Shown here in pieces: positions 1 through 7,736 of a stretch of 64,000 nucleotides of DNA (position 1 is its first letter; every line of letters starts with the position of its first letter). Source of the DNA: Sphingomonas sp. Root720 (GTDB taxonomy: Bacteria; Pseudomonadota; Alphaproteobacteria; Sphingomonadales; Sphingomonadaceae); contig NZ_LMID01000001.1 in NCBI RefSeq assembly GCF_001428605.1, forward strand, positions 124,001 through 188,000, given 5' to 3'. The notes under the pieces are model-generated. The model saw only the letters and a list, made by a program, of their open reading frames with translations. It searched no databases and was not told where the DNA came from. A program made the translations under genes and the position numbers.

Positions 1-263
1 ATCGGGGCAGCGACGGATGGCGGCAACTGCGGCTTCGCGATCGGCGCTGTCCCGCCCGTCGCGGAAGCAGCGTAGGGCGCGGCGTCAACGTCAGCCCACG
101 CGACCACCCCGAGCAACTGCCCGCCCGTCACGACCTCGCACCATTCCCCGCTGCGCGCGAAGAACCGGGCGAGATACTCCCGACCAGAGCTCGTCTTGAT
201 CCGCATCTCGCGCCCGTCGCGCCGATCGGGAGGGATGGTCTCGATAGGCCGGAACTCGCTCAA
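1..263 (-). CDS. Small element-borne protein, 3' end beyond window
   Basis: A reading frame stays open from a TTG codon at 263-261 to the window edge (87 codons visible). The TTG overlaps the TGA of the upstream gene as TTGA, the same coupling used by the other genes of this operon, which is why I accept the start. The product begins SEFRPIETIPPDRRDGREM and continues with a Trp/Ala-rich stretch. The PIET-x-P-xD-x-REM opening faintly resembles short phage proteins that begin with a PIETAPKDG motif, but I cannot assign a family. It is the last gene visible of the leftward element operon and is truncated only by the window. Confidence 0.5.
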   Translation of the reverse strand, partial: MSEFRPIETIPPDRRDGREMRIKTSSGREYLARFFARSGEWCEVVTGGQLLGVVAWADVDAAPYAASATGGTAPIAKPQLPPSVAAP

Positions 264-511
264 GGCTTGCCCGGCGGCGGCGTATCCCGCGCGTCCTCGA
301 AAAGCTTCCGCGTGCCGGCGTAGGGAGGATAGGGCTCGTCCTCGCCCCACCGGCCCGGCCGCGACGCGAAGTTGCCCATGGACCGGTGCGCTTCCCTCAC
401 GTCGTCGGGGCGGACGATCAGCGCGCCATGCTTCTCCAGCCACCGCTTGAGATAGGCGAAGTGGGCGGGCTCCATCATATATTGGAGGTCGTCGAGGTGG
501 AGGCGGTGCAT
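260..511 (-). CDS. Hypothetical small element protein (83 aa)
   Basis: An 83-residue protein of unknown function that starts at ATG 511-509, 33 bases after the preceding stop. It carries an AHFAYLKRWLEKHG segment near residues 16-29 that closely matches AHLAYLKRVAEML at the C-terminus of the 86-residue protein encoded two genes upstream (727-987), so the two may share a small helical fold or a common partner. The rest is charged and Pro/Gly rich at the C-terminus. It is part of the leftward operon starting near 4453 and is probably a phage or island accessory protein. No known domain is recognised. Confidence 0.55.
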   Translation of the reverse strand: MHRLHLDDLQYMMEPAHFAYLKRWLEKHGALIVRPDDVREAHRSMGNFASRPGRWGEDEPYPPYAGTRKLFEDARDTPPPGKP

Positions 512-544
512 CGGAACGAATGTTGAACATCGCGTGCGAGTCGG

Positions 545-730
545 TCAATCCGCCTCCGCCGCCGCCATGATATCGAAGTCCCACCCGCGATGGCGCCAGA
601 CGTAGAGCCCCGCGCGCCGCGGCTCACCGGGCTCATACCCGCACCGGAAGCGCAGCCAGACCATCGCGTTCGGGTCCTTGGGGCGGTCGCTGGTACCGGG
701 GTTCGGGCGCCAGTTACGGTCGGTGGTCAA
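545..730 (-). CDS. Hypothetical small element protein (61 aa, TTG start)
   Basis: A 61-residue basic, Trp/Arg-rich protein. The only start that fits is TTG at 730-728, which overlaps the TGA of the preceding gene as TTGA and so suggests translational coupling. Residues 23-50 contain MVWLRFRCGYEP and GLYVWRHRGWDF, a tryptophan-rich pattern that I do not recognise as a family. It lies in the middle of a run of small overlapping genes downstream of a DNA methyltransferase. Function unknown; the main support for reality is the consistent overlap architecture. Confidence 0.5.
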   Translation of the reverse strand: MTTDRNWRPNPGTSDRPKDPNAMVWLRFRCGYEPGEPRRAGLYVWRHRGWDFDIMAAAEAD

Positions 731-987
731 AGGTGAACGGCCTCATCGCGCAGCATCTCGGCGACGCGCTTCAAATAGGCGAGGTGCGCGCCGTCGCGTC
801 CGTCGGGGATCAGCCTCTCGATCATCCGGGCAGCAACGAGATGCGGCGGCGAAGCAAAGCAGTCGCCATCGCGCATGCACCGGCCATTGTGCGAGCAATC
901 GGGCCCGAACCCCTCACAGGCCAGCATCGCAGATCCGAACCTCGCTGGATCGGCGTCATGACGCAGATCGCGCTCGCTAACCCTCAC
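727..987 (-). CDS. Hypothetical Cys-rich small element protein (86 aa, GTG start)
   Basis: The GTG at 987-985 overlaps the upstream stop as GTGA. The 86-residue product has four cysteines in a spaced pattern (C24, C31, C37, C43, with His33 between), which could hold a zinc ion, followed by a predicted helical C-terminus containing AHLAYLKRVAEML. That helix resembles AHFAYLKRWLEKH in the 83-residue protein downstream. No database family is recognised. The GTG-starting frame extends upstream of an internal ATG at residue 21; I prefer the GTG because every neighbouring junction in this operon is a 4-base overlap. Confidence 0.5.
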   Translation of the reverse strand: MRVSERDLRHDADPARFGSAMLACEGFGPDCSHNGRCMRDGDCFASPPHLVAARMIERLIPDGRDGAHLAYLKRVAEMLRDEAVHL

Positions 988-1142
988 CGCGCCCTCTCCC
1001 GCCGCGCCGGCCGATACGGGAACAGCGCGAGCTGGAACCCCTCCGCCGGATAGCGCGCGTCCAGCAGCAGGCAGACCGGGCAGCGGCAGCGCAGGAGCTC
1101 GAACCGGTCGGCCTGGATGACGATGGCGGGGGCGGGGTTCAT
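984..1142 (-). CDS. Hypothetical micro-protein with CxCxxC motif (52 aa)
   Basis: A 52-residue protein whose ATG (1142-1140) overlaps the stop of the DUF1643 gene as ATGA. Residues 16-25 read LLRCRCPVCL, a CxCxxC motif that could bind a metal, and the C-terminus is Arg-rich. It ends by overlapping the next gene as GTGA. I know of no matching family. It is likely translated only by coupling to the upstream gene, because no separate ribosome-binding site is obvious. Confidence 0.5.
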   Translation of the reverse strand: MNPAPAIVIQADRFELLRCRCPVCLLLDARYPAEGFQLALFPYRPARRERAR

Positions 1143-1705
1143 GCAGAGCGCCACATGATCGGCTGCTGATCGCGGGCAATTCGGTGCCTCCCCCGCGCCA
1201 TCGGGTGGATCGGCGCACCGGATTTCGTCGTTCCCCAACACCACAGGTCCGGATACGGCTCAACGCCGGTCGCGATCTGCTCAACGACATGGTCGACCCA
1301 AAAGTCGTCCCACGCGATGTTGCCCCAGCAGACGAACACCTGATCGGCGGCCTTGGCGAGCGCGACGATATGTTCGACGTTCGCCAGCAGTGCGTCGCGA
1401 TCGTGCCACTCGCCGCTGAACGCCGCCTCGACGCGCCGCCGACATTCGCGCGGGTGTGGAGACACGAAGGGGTAGAGGTTCGCAGCGTCGTAGGCGCCGA
1501 AGCCGAAAAGCTGAAACCAAGCGTTCCACCACAGCGAAGTCGGGTCGTCTCGGTCGACGCCCGCATCCGATGGGTTGCAACCGATGACCAGCGCGCGCGG
1601 TCCCGGCCCCCACTTGCGGGAAAGGATGCGGCGGATGGTCGGGGTAACGAATTCGGCGCTGCGGAGCATCACCGGCGCGCCGAAGAGATCGAGGGGCTCC
1701 GTCAT
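1139..1705 (-). CDS. DUF1643 family protein
   Basis: A 188-residue protein of the DUF1643 family, recognised by the N-terminal region LVIGCNPSDA (residues 38-47) followed by DDPTSLWWNAW, the YDAANLYPFVSPHP segment and a later VFVCWGN motif; these are the conserved parts of the family. DUF1643 proteins are common in phages and islands and their biochemical function is not established. The ATG at 1705-1703 overlaps the preceding stop as ATGA. The position downstream of a cytosine methyltransferase fits a base-modification or nucleotide-handling role, but that is only inference from context. Confidence 0.85.
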   Translation of the reverse strand: MTEPLDLFGAPVMLRSAEFVTPTIRRILSRKWGPGPRALVIGCNPSDAGVDRDDPTSLWWNAWFQLFGFGAYDAANLYPFVSPHPRECRRRVEAAFSGEWHDRDALLANVEHIVALAKAADQVFVCWGNIAWDDFWVDHVVEQIATGVEPYPDLWCWGTTKSGAPIHPMARGRHRIARDQQPIMWRSA

Positions 1706-1935
1706 GCGAACATATCCCACTGCACGGGCCGCGCGTCGATCGCAGCCGCCCTCCGCCGGGCATTCGCCGCCCATATCCGGAGCGTCGCCGCAAAGGCCGG
1801 ACTGCGAGCCCGGCGGGCCCGTGCCTCGCGGAGATAGACCCGCGCGCAATGAAGGTTGATCTCGCGCTCCTCGGCCGGCGTGGCGGGGCGCTCGACGACG
1901 GAGCCGCTGGCGGTGATGGTGAAGCGGGCGGTCAT
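1702..1935 (-). CDS. Hypothetical small basic element protein (77 aa)
   Basis: A 77-residue protein starting at ATG 1935-1933, which overlaps the methyltransferase stop as ATGA. It is Arg/Ala-rich with a probable helix from residue 20 to 65 (REINLHCARVYLREARARR and similar) and a C-terminus QWDMFA. A longer upstream frame exists but would run inside the methyltransferase gene, so I chose the overlapping ATG. No known domain. The basic helical character would suit nucleic-acid contact, but there is no motif to prove it. Confidence 0.6.
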   Translation of the reverse strand: MTARFTITASGSVVERPATPAEEREINLHCARVYLREARARRARSPAFAATLRIWAANARRRAAAIDARPVQWDMFA

Positions 1936-4319
1936 AACGCCCACGCCGCCTGATCGGTGTCGACCGCCAGCGCCACGCGCAGCGGCGCGACCCAGATTGC
2001 CTTGCTCGACAGGGTGAAGGTCTCGCCCATCTCGGCCAGCAGCAGGGCCTCGCCGATCACGCCCGCCATCTCGGCCGCGCTGTCGCTGGGCACGGCATTG
2101 CCCACCCATTCGCGGATCTCGGCGTCGCTCTTGCTCTCGAGGCCGAAGGGCATGCGCGCGTGCCAAGCCCCCTCCTCGTCCCGGTAGAAGATCTCCTCGG
2201 GGTCGACGATCGACTGCAGGGCGGTTAGGTCGAGCGTGGTGAAGGGCCGATGCCAGGTGCCGTCCTGGGCGATAATGCGCGCGACGAGGCGATCATCGGG
2301 CGCGGGTAGAGCGGCGAGCGGCTCGGCCGGGCCCTCGCGCGGGTCGGCGACGGACCACGGGCCGTTGTTGTTCTTGGCGAAGGCAGGAACCGCGTTCGAT
2401 GAGGCATCCCAGGGGGTGACGCCATAGTGGCCTTGGGTCGCATATCCTTCGCGCCCTTGGGCGTTGAGACAGACCGGGCGGGGATCAGCTACCGACAGGG
2501 CGCCGCCAGCCACATGCTTTGCGCCGGTCACCGCCTTGGCCGGCGCCTCATAGGGCGCCACGGCGAGGATGTTTTGGTGCGTCCCTGCCGGATAGCCCGG
2601 ACGCGGATCCGCCACAGCCGACGCACCATTCTCCCGCCCGGCGATCACCGCGCGGCTCGGCTCGTCCCAATCTTCGATCCGATGCTTGCCGTGGAGCTTC
2701 GATGGATCGGGCCCTCCGCGAGGATCTGCGACAGCGAACGCCCCGTCGCCCGTCGTGCTGGCGGCGATGACCGCCCTGCTCTGCCCCTCCCACGGCGTGA
2801 TCTTGTATTTGGTGGTGGTGTAGTCCTTGTCGCCCATCCGAGGGTCGGCTACGCACGCTCCACCCGCCGGGGCGCCAGGACCCGAAACCGCGACGGTCGG
2901 CTGATCGAACGGGATCACGCGGAAGACGTTGTTGAACGCGGGCTTCCCGAGCTTGCGGGGGTCGGCAACGGAATAGGGCCCTTGCCCTGCGTCCATCTTC
3001 CCCTTCACGACGCTCGACGGCCTATCCCACGGCCGGACGCCGAGTTGCACGCTCTTCGGATGACCGTCGACGCGGGGGTCGGCAACGGCGAACTTCCCAT
3101 TGGTCGGCAGGCTCTCACCCGCCACGGTGCCGGCAGGCTCCTCGTATGGCAGCACGCCGAGCCCGCCCGACCGCATGTCGTTGGTGCGCGGGTCGGCCAC
3201 GCTGTGCGCGCCGTTGGTCGCGCCGCTGCGCCCGGGAACGACGCCGGTCGGCTCTTCCCACCGCCTGACGCCGAGGACATCGGCCTGCCAGTTCGGATCA
3301 TGGGGACGCGGATCGGCGACGCTATGGCGACCATGCAGCGGCGACCGCTGGTTGCCGACGATGGTCCCGGCTGTCTCGTCCCAGCCCATGACGCCGAGCA
3401 CGCCATCACGATGCGCCCGCTCGGGCATGATGCCGAAGTCGCGCAGCACGCCGTCGACCACGGCCAACTCGTTGAGCGCGCGCCAGTCGCGGCCGGCAGG
3501 CACGAGCGCCAGGCGGACCCAGGTCTTCCACTGGAGCATCGGCACGCGGTGCATGATGCCGGCGACCGGATCGCCCGGCAGCGGCAGCTTGCCGATGACC
3601 TCGCCAACGCCGCGAAGGCGCTTCTTCTCCGGCTCGTAGATGAAGTTCGGGATCATGTCGCGACGGCGGGCGATCAGCAGCATGCGCTTGCGGCTCTGCG
3701 CCAGGCCGCCGAGCTCGCCGCAATCGTGGACGGTCTCGGCGACGTTGTAGAAGCCACCGCGCAGGACCGCGCAGATCTGGTCGAGGAAGCCGCGCCCACG
3801 GGTCAGGATCCTGGGCACGTTCTCGAACAGGATGCAGGGGATCGGGTCGTCCTTGAACGCCTCGATCAGCAGCATGACGCCGCGAAGGGTGAGCCCATTC
3901 AGCGCCTGATATTTGTCGGTGCCCGACTGCTTCTGCGACAACAGGCCCGAGAAGCCCTTGCACGGCGCCGAGAGGAAGACGACGTCGGGGCGCTTGCCGT
4001 CTGCGCCGGTCAGGGCTTTCCGGACATCGGCCGGGGTTGCCTCGCGCCAGCCGGCCGGCGGCTCATGACCGTGGAAGGCGATGTATTGCTCGCGCGAGAA
4101 GAGATCAAGGACCGTGCCGCGCGTGCCGGTGAGCTTGTCGAAGGCTCGGATCGCGCCCGCGTCAACGTCGATGCCGCCGGTGCAGACGAAGCGGGCGGTG
4201 ACGTTGCCGACGCGGGCCTTCGCCATGTTGAAGCCCTTGGCGCCGGCGCCGATGCCGCAGAACATATGGGCGTGGCGGATCGTGCGGACGCGCGGGTCGG
4301 ATGAGGGGTGCAGCAGCAT
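1932..4319 (-). CDS. C5-cytosine DNA methyltransferase with internal repeats
   Basis: This 795-residue enzyme transfers a methyl group from SAM to C5 of cytosine in DNA. The catalytic core is visible in order: SAM-binding motif I MFCGIGAGAKGF (residues 19-30), motif IV SAPCKGFS with the nucleophilic Cys120, motif VI ENVPR (166-170), motif VIII QSRKR (208-212), motif IX RPFTTLDLTALQ (691-702) and motif X VGNAVP (739-744). Between motifs VIII and IX, residues about 307-661 hold nine copies of a roughly 39-residue unit ending in VADPR. Start: ATG 4319 overlaps the upstream stop as TGATG; a TTG at 4340 is less likely. It is the second gene of the element operon. No cognate restriction gene is next to it, so it is probably an orphan phage-type protective or regulatory methylase. 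Confidence 0.9.
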   Translation of the reverse strand: MLLHPSSDPRVRTIRHAHMFCGIGAGAKGFNMAKARVGNVTARFVCTGGIDVDAGAIRAFDKLTGTRGTVLDLFSREQYIAFHGHEPPAGWREATPADVRKALTGADGKRPDVVFLSAPCKGFSGLLSQKQSGTDKYQALNGLTLRGVMLLIEAFKDDPIPCILFENVPRILTRGRGFLDQICAVLRGGFYNVAETVHDCGELGGLAQSRKRMLLIARRRDMIPNFIYEPEKKRLRGVGEVIGKLPLPGDPVAGIMHRVPMLQWKTWVRLALVPAGRDWRALNELAVVDGVLRDFGIMPERAHRDGVLGVMGWDETAGTIVGNQRSPLHGRHSVADPRPHDPNWQADVLGVRRWEEPTGVVPGRSGATNGAHSVADPRTNDMRSGGLGVLPYEEPAGTVAGESLPTNGKFAVADPRVDGHPKSVQLGVRPWDRPSSVVKGKMDAGQGPYSVADPRKLGKPAFNNVFRVIPFDQPTVAVSGPGAPAGGACVADPRMGDKDYTTTKYKITPWEGQSRAVIAASTTGDGAFAVADPRGGPDPSKLHGKHRIEDWDEPSRAVIAGRENGASAVADPRPGYPAGTHQNILAVAPYEAPAKAVTGAKHVAGGALSVADPRPVCLNAQGREGYATQGHYGVTPWDASSNAVPAFAKNNNGPWSVADPREGPAEPLAALPAPDDRLVARIIAQDGTWHRPFTTLDLTALQSIVDPEEIFYRDEEGAWHARMPFGLESKSDAEIREWVGNAVPSDSAAEMAGVIGEALLLAEMGETFTLSSKAIWVAPLRVALAVDTDQAAWAL
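2337..3401 (-). repeat. Nine protein-level tandem repeats inside the methyltransferase
   Basis: Nine degenerate units of about 39 codons (38-41, the last 47) lie back to back. Each has the form LGVxPW-D/E-EP-xxx-V-x-G, a Gly/Asn-containing turn, then A/S-VADPR. The VADPR pentapeptides end at residues 338, 378, 416, 455, 494, 534, 573, 614 and 661. The DNA is diverged between units, so this is an old or selected repeat and not a recent tandem duplication. The unit looks like the segment that normally lies once between the target-recognition region and motif IX in C5 methylases. Confidence 0.8.
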
Positions 4320-4453
4320 CAGCGCGCGCCCTTCGACCAAGGCGCGCAGGGGCAGCTTTCCATCAGCACCGTGCCCTTGCAGGCCTCTGCGGGGTCGATA
4401 TCCAGGATGCTCAGGGTCGAGCCTGTCTCGACGGGGATCGGCTGGTGCTTCAC
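4319..4453 (-). CDS. Hypothetical micro-protein, first gene of element operon (44 aa)
   Basis: A 44-residue protein read from GTG 4453-4451, preceded by a G-rich stretch (CGGGGGTGCA) that could act as ribosome-binding site. It ends SCPCAPWSKGAR and its TGA overlaps the methyltransferase ATG as TGATG. The frame is open further upstream to a TTG at 4615, inside the attachment site, so the true start could be earlier; nothing upstream looks conserved. The CPC motif is notable but unassigned. It would couple translation of the methyltransferase. Confidence 0.45.
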   Translation of the reverse strand: MKHQPIPVETGSTLSILDIDPAEACKGTVLMESCPCAPWSKGAR

Positions 4454-4603
4454 TGCACCCCCGAACCGGAGACCCAACGGCGGGCGCTCGACGGGTGCGG
4501 TAAAACTGCGGTAAACCTCGTCCGACCGGCCTGCCTGTTCCCCAAGCGTTCCGGGATTTTCGGTGGCGCCGTCCTCGAAAGTGCCCGGAATTGCTGCACT
4601 TCC

Positions 4604-4652
4604 GAAGCTTCCCAAGCTTACGACGAGGGTTCGATTCCCTTCACCCGCTCCA
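4604..4652 (+). other. Attachment-site core: 3' fragment of tRNA-Gly(CCC)
   Basis: The sequence from 4604 reads as the 3' half of a tRNA-Gly: anticodon loop TTCCCAA at 4609-4615 (anticodon CCC), variable loop, T arm GAGGG-TTCGATT-CCCTT, acceptor strand CACCCGC, discriminator T and an encoded CCA ending at 4652. The matching 5' half (acceptor GCGGGTG and D arm) is absent upstream; the bases there belong to the element. This is the typical scar left when an integrase recombines inside a tRNA gene, so it marks the right border of the element. The intact tRNA is expected at the other border, beyond position 1. Confidence 0.8.
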
Positions 4653-4851
4653 CGGTTTTGTCCTGATAGTCGGGCATCCTTCTTACCTCCCGGATTGGGA
4701 CGCGCGCCCTTGGCGGCGAATGTGCGGCAGCGGGCCGGGTATTTTTCCGGTCTCCCGGTAGATAATCGATCGCTGAAGACGCCCGCTGCCCATCTGCTTT
4801 ACGCATGGCACGGCTGACGGCCGTCCACGACGAGCGAGGGAGAGGTGCTGC

Positions 4852-5691
4852 GTGAAGGGGCCCGGCATAGACTTTCTCACCGTCTTCGCGCTGCCGCCGG
4901 TGGAATTCGTCGAGCTCGCGGCGGATCTCGGCGCGCCGTCGGTCTCGCTGATCCTCGAGCCGCTCGACTGTAACCCCGAAGCCTATGCGCCTTATTCGCT
5001 GCGGACCGATCGCGCGCTCAGGCGCGAACTGATCGCCGCCACGCGGGATCGCGGCGTGACGCTCGCGCTCGGCGAAGGCGTCGTCGTCCGCCCCGACCTC
5101 GACGCGCGCACCGCCTATGCGGGCGACATAGCGATCATGGCGGAACTTGGCGTGCGCTGCATCAACATCCTGAGTTTCGATCCCAGCAAGGAGCGGACCT
5201 TCGATCAATATGCCGTGCTGGCCGAGATGGCTGGCGCGGCCGGCATCGACTGTGCCATCGAGTTTTCCCGCGGACGCGTCAGCACGCCCGACCTGCCGAC
5301 CGCGCTCGCGGCGCGGCGGCATGTCGGTCGGCCAGATTGCCGGATCGTGCTCGATACGATGCACCTCATCCGCTCGGGCGGAACGGCCGCCGATGTCGCC
5401 GCACTCGAACCGGACACGGTCGGCTATGTCCAGCTGTGCGACGTACCGCTCGCGCCGACCAACCCCGTCTATTTCGAGGAGGCGGCCTATGCACGGCTTC
5501 CACCCGGCGACGGTGCGTTGCCCTTGTTCGAGATACTGATGGCACTGCGCGACGATCCGGTCATCAGCGTCGAGGTGCCGATGCGCGCGGCCGCCGAAGC
5601 CGGCGTCGGGCCGCGCGATCGGGCCAACAGCGCCCTGGTCGCCGCACGGGCGCTGATCGAACGCGTCGCCACGGCGCGCGCCGCGGCATAA
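4852..5691 (+). CDS. Sugar phosphate isomerase/epimerase-like TIM-barrel protein
   Basis: A 279-residue protein of the xylose isomerase-like TIM-barrel superfamily. Family features include alternating strand/helix pattern and probable metal-ligand positions on successive strands: CAIEFSRG (about 137-144), CRIVLDTMHL (163-172), VGYVQLCDVPL (189-199) and ISVEVPM (239-245), placing Glu, Asp, His and Glu near the barrel mouth. Substrate unknown; relatives act on hydroxypyruvate, inosose or keto-sugars. Start GTG at 4852 has a strong GGGAGAGG ribosome site. It is the first host gene after the element border and stands alone. Confidence 0.75.
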   Translation: MKGPGIDFLTVFALPPVEFVELAADLGAPSVSLILEPLDCNPEAYAPYSLRTDRALRRELIAATRDRGVTLALGEGVVVRPDLDARTAYAGDIAIMAELGVRCINILSFDPSKERTFDQYAVLAEMAGAAGIDCAIEFSRGRVSTPDLPTALAARRHVGRPDCRIVLDTMHLIRSGGTAADVAALEPDTVGYVQLCDVPLAPTNPVYFEEAAYARLPPGDGALPLFEILMALRDDPVISVEVPMRAAAEAGVGPRDRANSALVAARALIERVATARAAA

Positions 5692-5774
5692 GCGCGGGCT
5701 CCGTCCGGCCGCTCCCTTCGCTTTCGCCTGCACTCCCCTTTCGGAAAGCCGGGTGAGGCGGCTAAGAGAACTTC

Positions 5775-7502
5775 ATGGCGGTGAAGATCATCGGGCGGGC
5801 GTTCGGCTGGCTGGGGCGGCGGTTGCTGCTCTATGGCCTGCTCGTCGCCGCGATCGGCTTCGCGACCTTCGCCCTGCCCTGGATCAAGCGCGAGGTCGCG
5901 GGCGATCGGCAGGCGCAGCAGCGCTATGCGGCGCTGAATCTCTCCCGCGAGCGGCTGGACGCCGAAGCCGATGCGGCCGGCCGCCGGGCAGCGTCCTCGA
6001 TCGCCGCGACACGACGGCAGGGCATGGCTGCGCTCGACGCGCGCATCGTTGCCGCGGAGGCCGAAAAGGGCGCGCTGGAACAGGCCGGGCGCAATGCCCC
6101 GTCGACCTTCAAGCTCGCGCTGCAGGGCAGCGATGCCCTGATCGCGGCGAAGCGGCGCGAATTGCGCATCCTGATGCTCGATCGCGAGATCGGGGGACTG
6201 CGGGCGACGCGCGCGCTGGCGGCTGCCGACCAGGCGAGTATCGCTGCGGCCATCGATACGCGGCGGCAACACGCCGTCGCCGTGGAGGCCATCCGCTCCT
6301 GCGACACGGCGCGGGAGGCCTTGGCCACGTTCGAACGGCGCTGGCGCTGGCGGTTTCGCTCCTGGCTCGACAATGACGAGCATCGCGCCCTCACAGCCCG
6401 GATGACCGCCGCCTGCAGCGAAGCGCGCCAAGCGGTCGCGCGCCATAATCTTCTGGTCAGGACCGGCCGGGAAGCGGCTGCGGCGCGGGAGCAGGCGAAT
6501 GTGGCGTTGGCGAAGGCTCAGGCCGCTGGCGCCGCCCAGCTTGACGCCTGGCGGCAGACGTTCGCCGCCGACGTGCAGCGGGCGCGGACCGAGTGGTCGG
6601 GCAACTGGTCCGAACGGGTACGGCTCTGGATGGAACGGCTTGGGATCACCTCGATCCTGGTCGCGGCGGCGTGGGCGCTGCTCGCGATCATCCTGACGCC
6701 CTATGCGATCCGCCTCCTCTTCTTCCATATGCTCGCGCCCATGGCGGAGCGGCGGGCGGCCATTCGCCTGCGCGTGCCGGGCGGCAGTGGCGGCATCATC
6801 GCCCTGCCCGGCCCGTCGACCACCTCGGTGGCGATCCGCCTGGAACGCGGCGAGGAACTGCTGGTGCGCCAGGACTATCTGCAGTCGACCTCGCACGGCG
6901 GCGCCAAGGCGACGCGCTGGCTGCTCGATTACCGTCATCCGCTGTCCAGCCTCGTCAGCGGCCTCAGCTTCCTTACCCGGATCAGGGGCGACGGCGAGAT
7001 GACGACGATCTCGGCGGTCCGCGACCCCTTTGCCGAGACGGTGATCCTCGTCCTTCCCGAGGGGAGCGCCTGCGTGCTCCAGCCCCGGGCGCTCGCCGCC
7101 GTGGCGCAGCCGATCGGGCGGCCGCTCCGCATCAGCAGCCATTGGCGGCTCTTCTCGCTCAACGCCTGGCTGACCCTGCAACTGCGCTATCTGGTCTTCC
7201 ACGGCCCCGCGCGGCTGGTGCTCAAGGGCGGGCGCGGCGTTCGGGTCGAGCGGGCGGAGCATGGCCGCGTCTTCGGGCAGGACCAGCTCGTCGGCTTCTC
7301 GGCTGATCTCGCCTATTCGGTGACGCGGACCGAAACCTTCTGGCCCTATTTCCTCGGCCGCGAGCCGTTGTTCAAGGACCGGGTCGAAGCGGGCGACGGC
7401 CTGCTGATCGTCGAGGAGGCGCCGCTCGCCGGTCGAAAGGGCGAGCCGCGCCACGGACTCGAGGGCACGCTCGACGCCGCGCTGAAGCTGGTCGGGCTTT
7501 GA
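5775..7502 (+). CDS. Coiled-coil inner-membrane protein, possible AIM24-like C-terminus
   Basis: A 575-residue protein with one N-terminal membrane helix (about 17-36), a long Ala/Arg/Glu-rich region likely to form periplasmic coiled coil (40-270), a second membrane helix (290-320) and a C-terminal soluble domain. The end, with LVLKGGRGVRVERAEHGRVF followed by a FLGREPLFKDRVEAGDG-type segment, resembles the beta-rich AIM24/DUF124 fold, which I offer only as a weak suggestion. Function unknown. It sits alone between the isomerase and tRNA-Arg. ATG 5775 follows a short leader with a weak AGAGAAC-type ribosome site. Confidence 0.65.
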   Translation: MAVKIIGRAFGWLGRRLLLYGLLVAAIGFATFALPWIKREVAGDRQAQQRYAALNLSRERLDAEADAAGRRAASSIAATRRQGMAALDARIVAAEAEKGALEQAGRNAPSTFKLALQGSDALIAAKRRELRILMLDREIGGLRATRALAAADQASIAAAIDTRRQHAVAVEAIRSCDTAREALATFERRWRWRFRSWLDNDEHRALTARMTAACSEARQAVARHNLLVRTGREAAAAREQANVALAKAQAAGAAQLDAWRQTFAADVQRARTEWSGNWSERVRLWMERLGITSILVAAAWALLAIILTPYAIRLLFFHMLAPMAERRAAIRLRVPGGSGGIIALPGPSTTSVAIRLERGEELLVRQDYLQSTSHGGAKATRWLLDYRHPLSSLVSGLSFLTRIRGDGEMTTISAVRDPFAETVILVLPEGSACVLQPRALAAVAQPIGRPLRISSHWRLFSLNAWLTLQLRYLVFHGPARLVLKGGRGVRVERAEHGRVFGQDQLVGFSADLAYSVTRTETFWPYFLGREPLFKDRVEAGDGLLIVEEAPLAGRKGEPRHGLEGTLDAALKLVGL

Positions 7503-7567
7503 GCGGTCGCCCGCTCTCTCTGGACATCGGCGCTTGGCACGATAAGAGAAGCGCCGTCGGTCGATGT

Positions 7568-7644
7568 GCCCCGGTAGCTCAGCAGGACAGAGCAACGGTT
7601 TCCTAAACCGCAGGTCGGGAGTTCGAGTCTCTCCCGGGGCACCA
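7568..7644 (+). tRNA. tRNA-Arg (anticodon CCT)
   Basis: A full 77-base cloverleaf: acceptor GCCCCGG pairs with CCGGGGC, D arm GCTC/GAGC, anticodon loop TTCCTAA with anticodon CCT at 7602-7604, T arm GGGAG-TTCGAGT-CTCTC, discriminator A and encoded CCA. The anticodon stem has one A-C mismatch at its base. It decodes AGG, a rare codon in this high-GC genome. Confidence 0.95.
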
Positions 7645-7736
7645 AAACGGTCCGAATCCACGTCCTGGTGCCATTTTCCCCTATCGAGAAAGACCCGGGC
7701 TCGATCGTGAGGTCGCAACGCAGGCTATGACGTTGG

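Noticed and set aside
2427-4304. 625-codon plus-strand frame opposite the methyltransferase
   Set aside because: Shadow of a clear C5 methylase on the minus strand; low-complexity Arg/Ala/Asp-rich with no motifs.
4454-4652. Integrase gene next to the attachment site
   Set aside because: No tyrosine or serine recombinase motif in any frame here; it is expected at the other end of the element.
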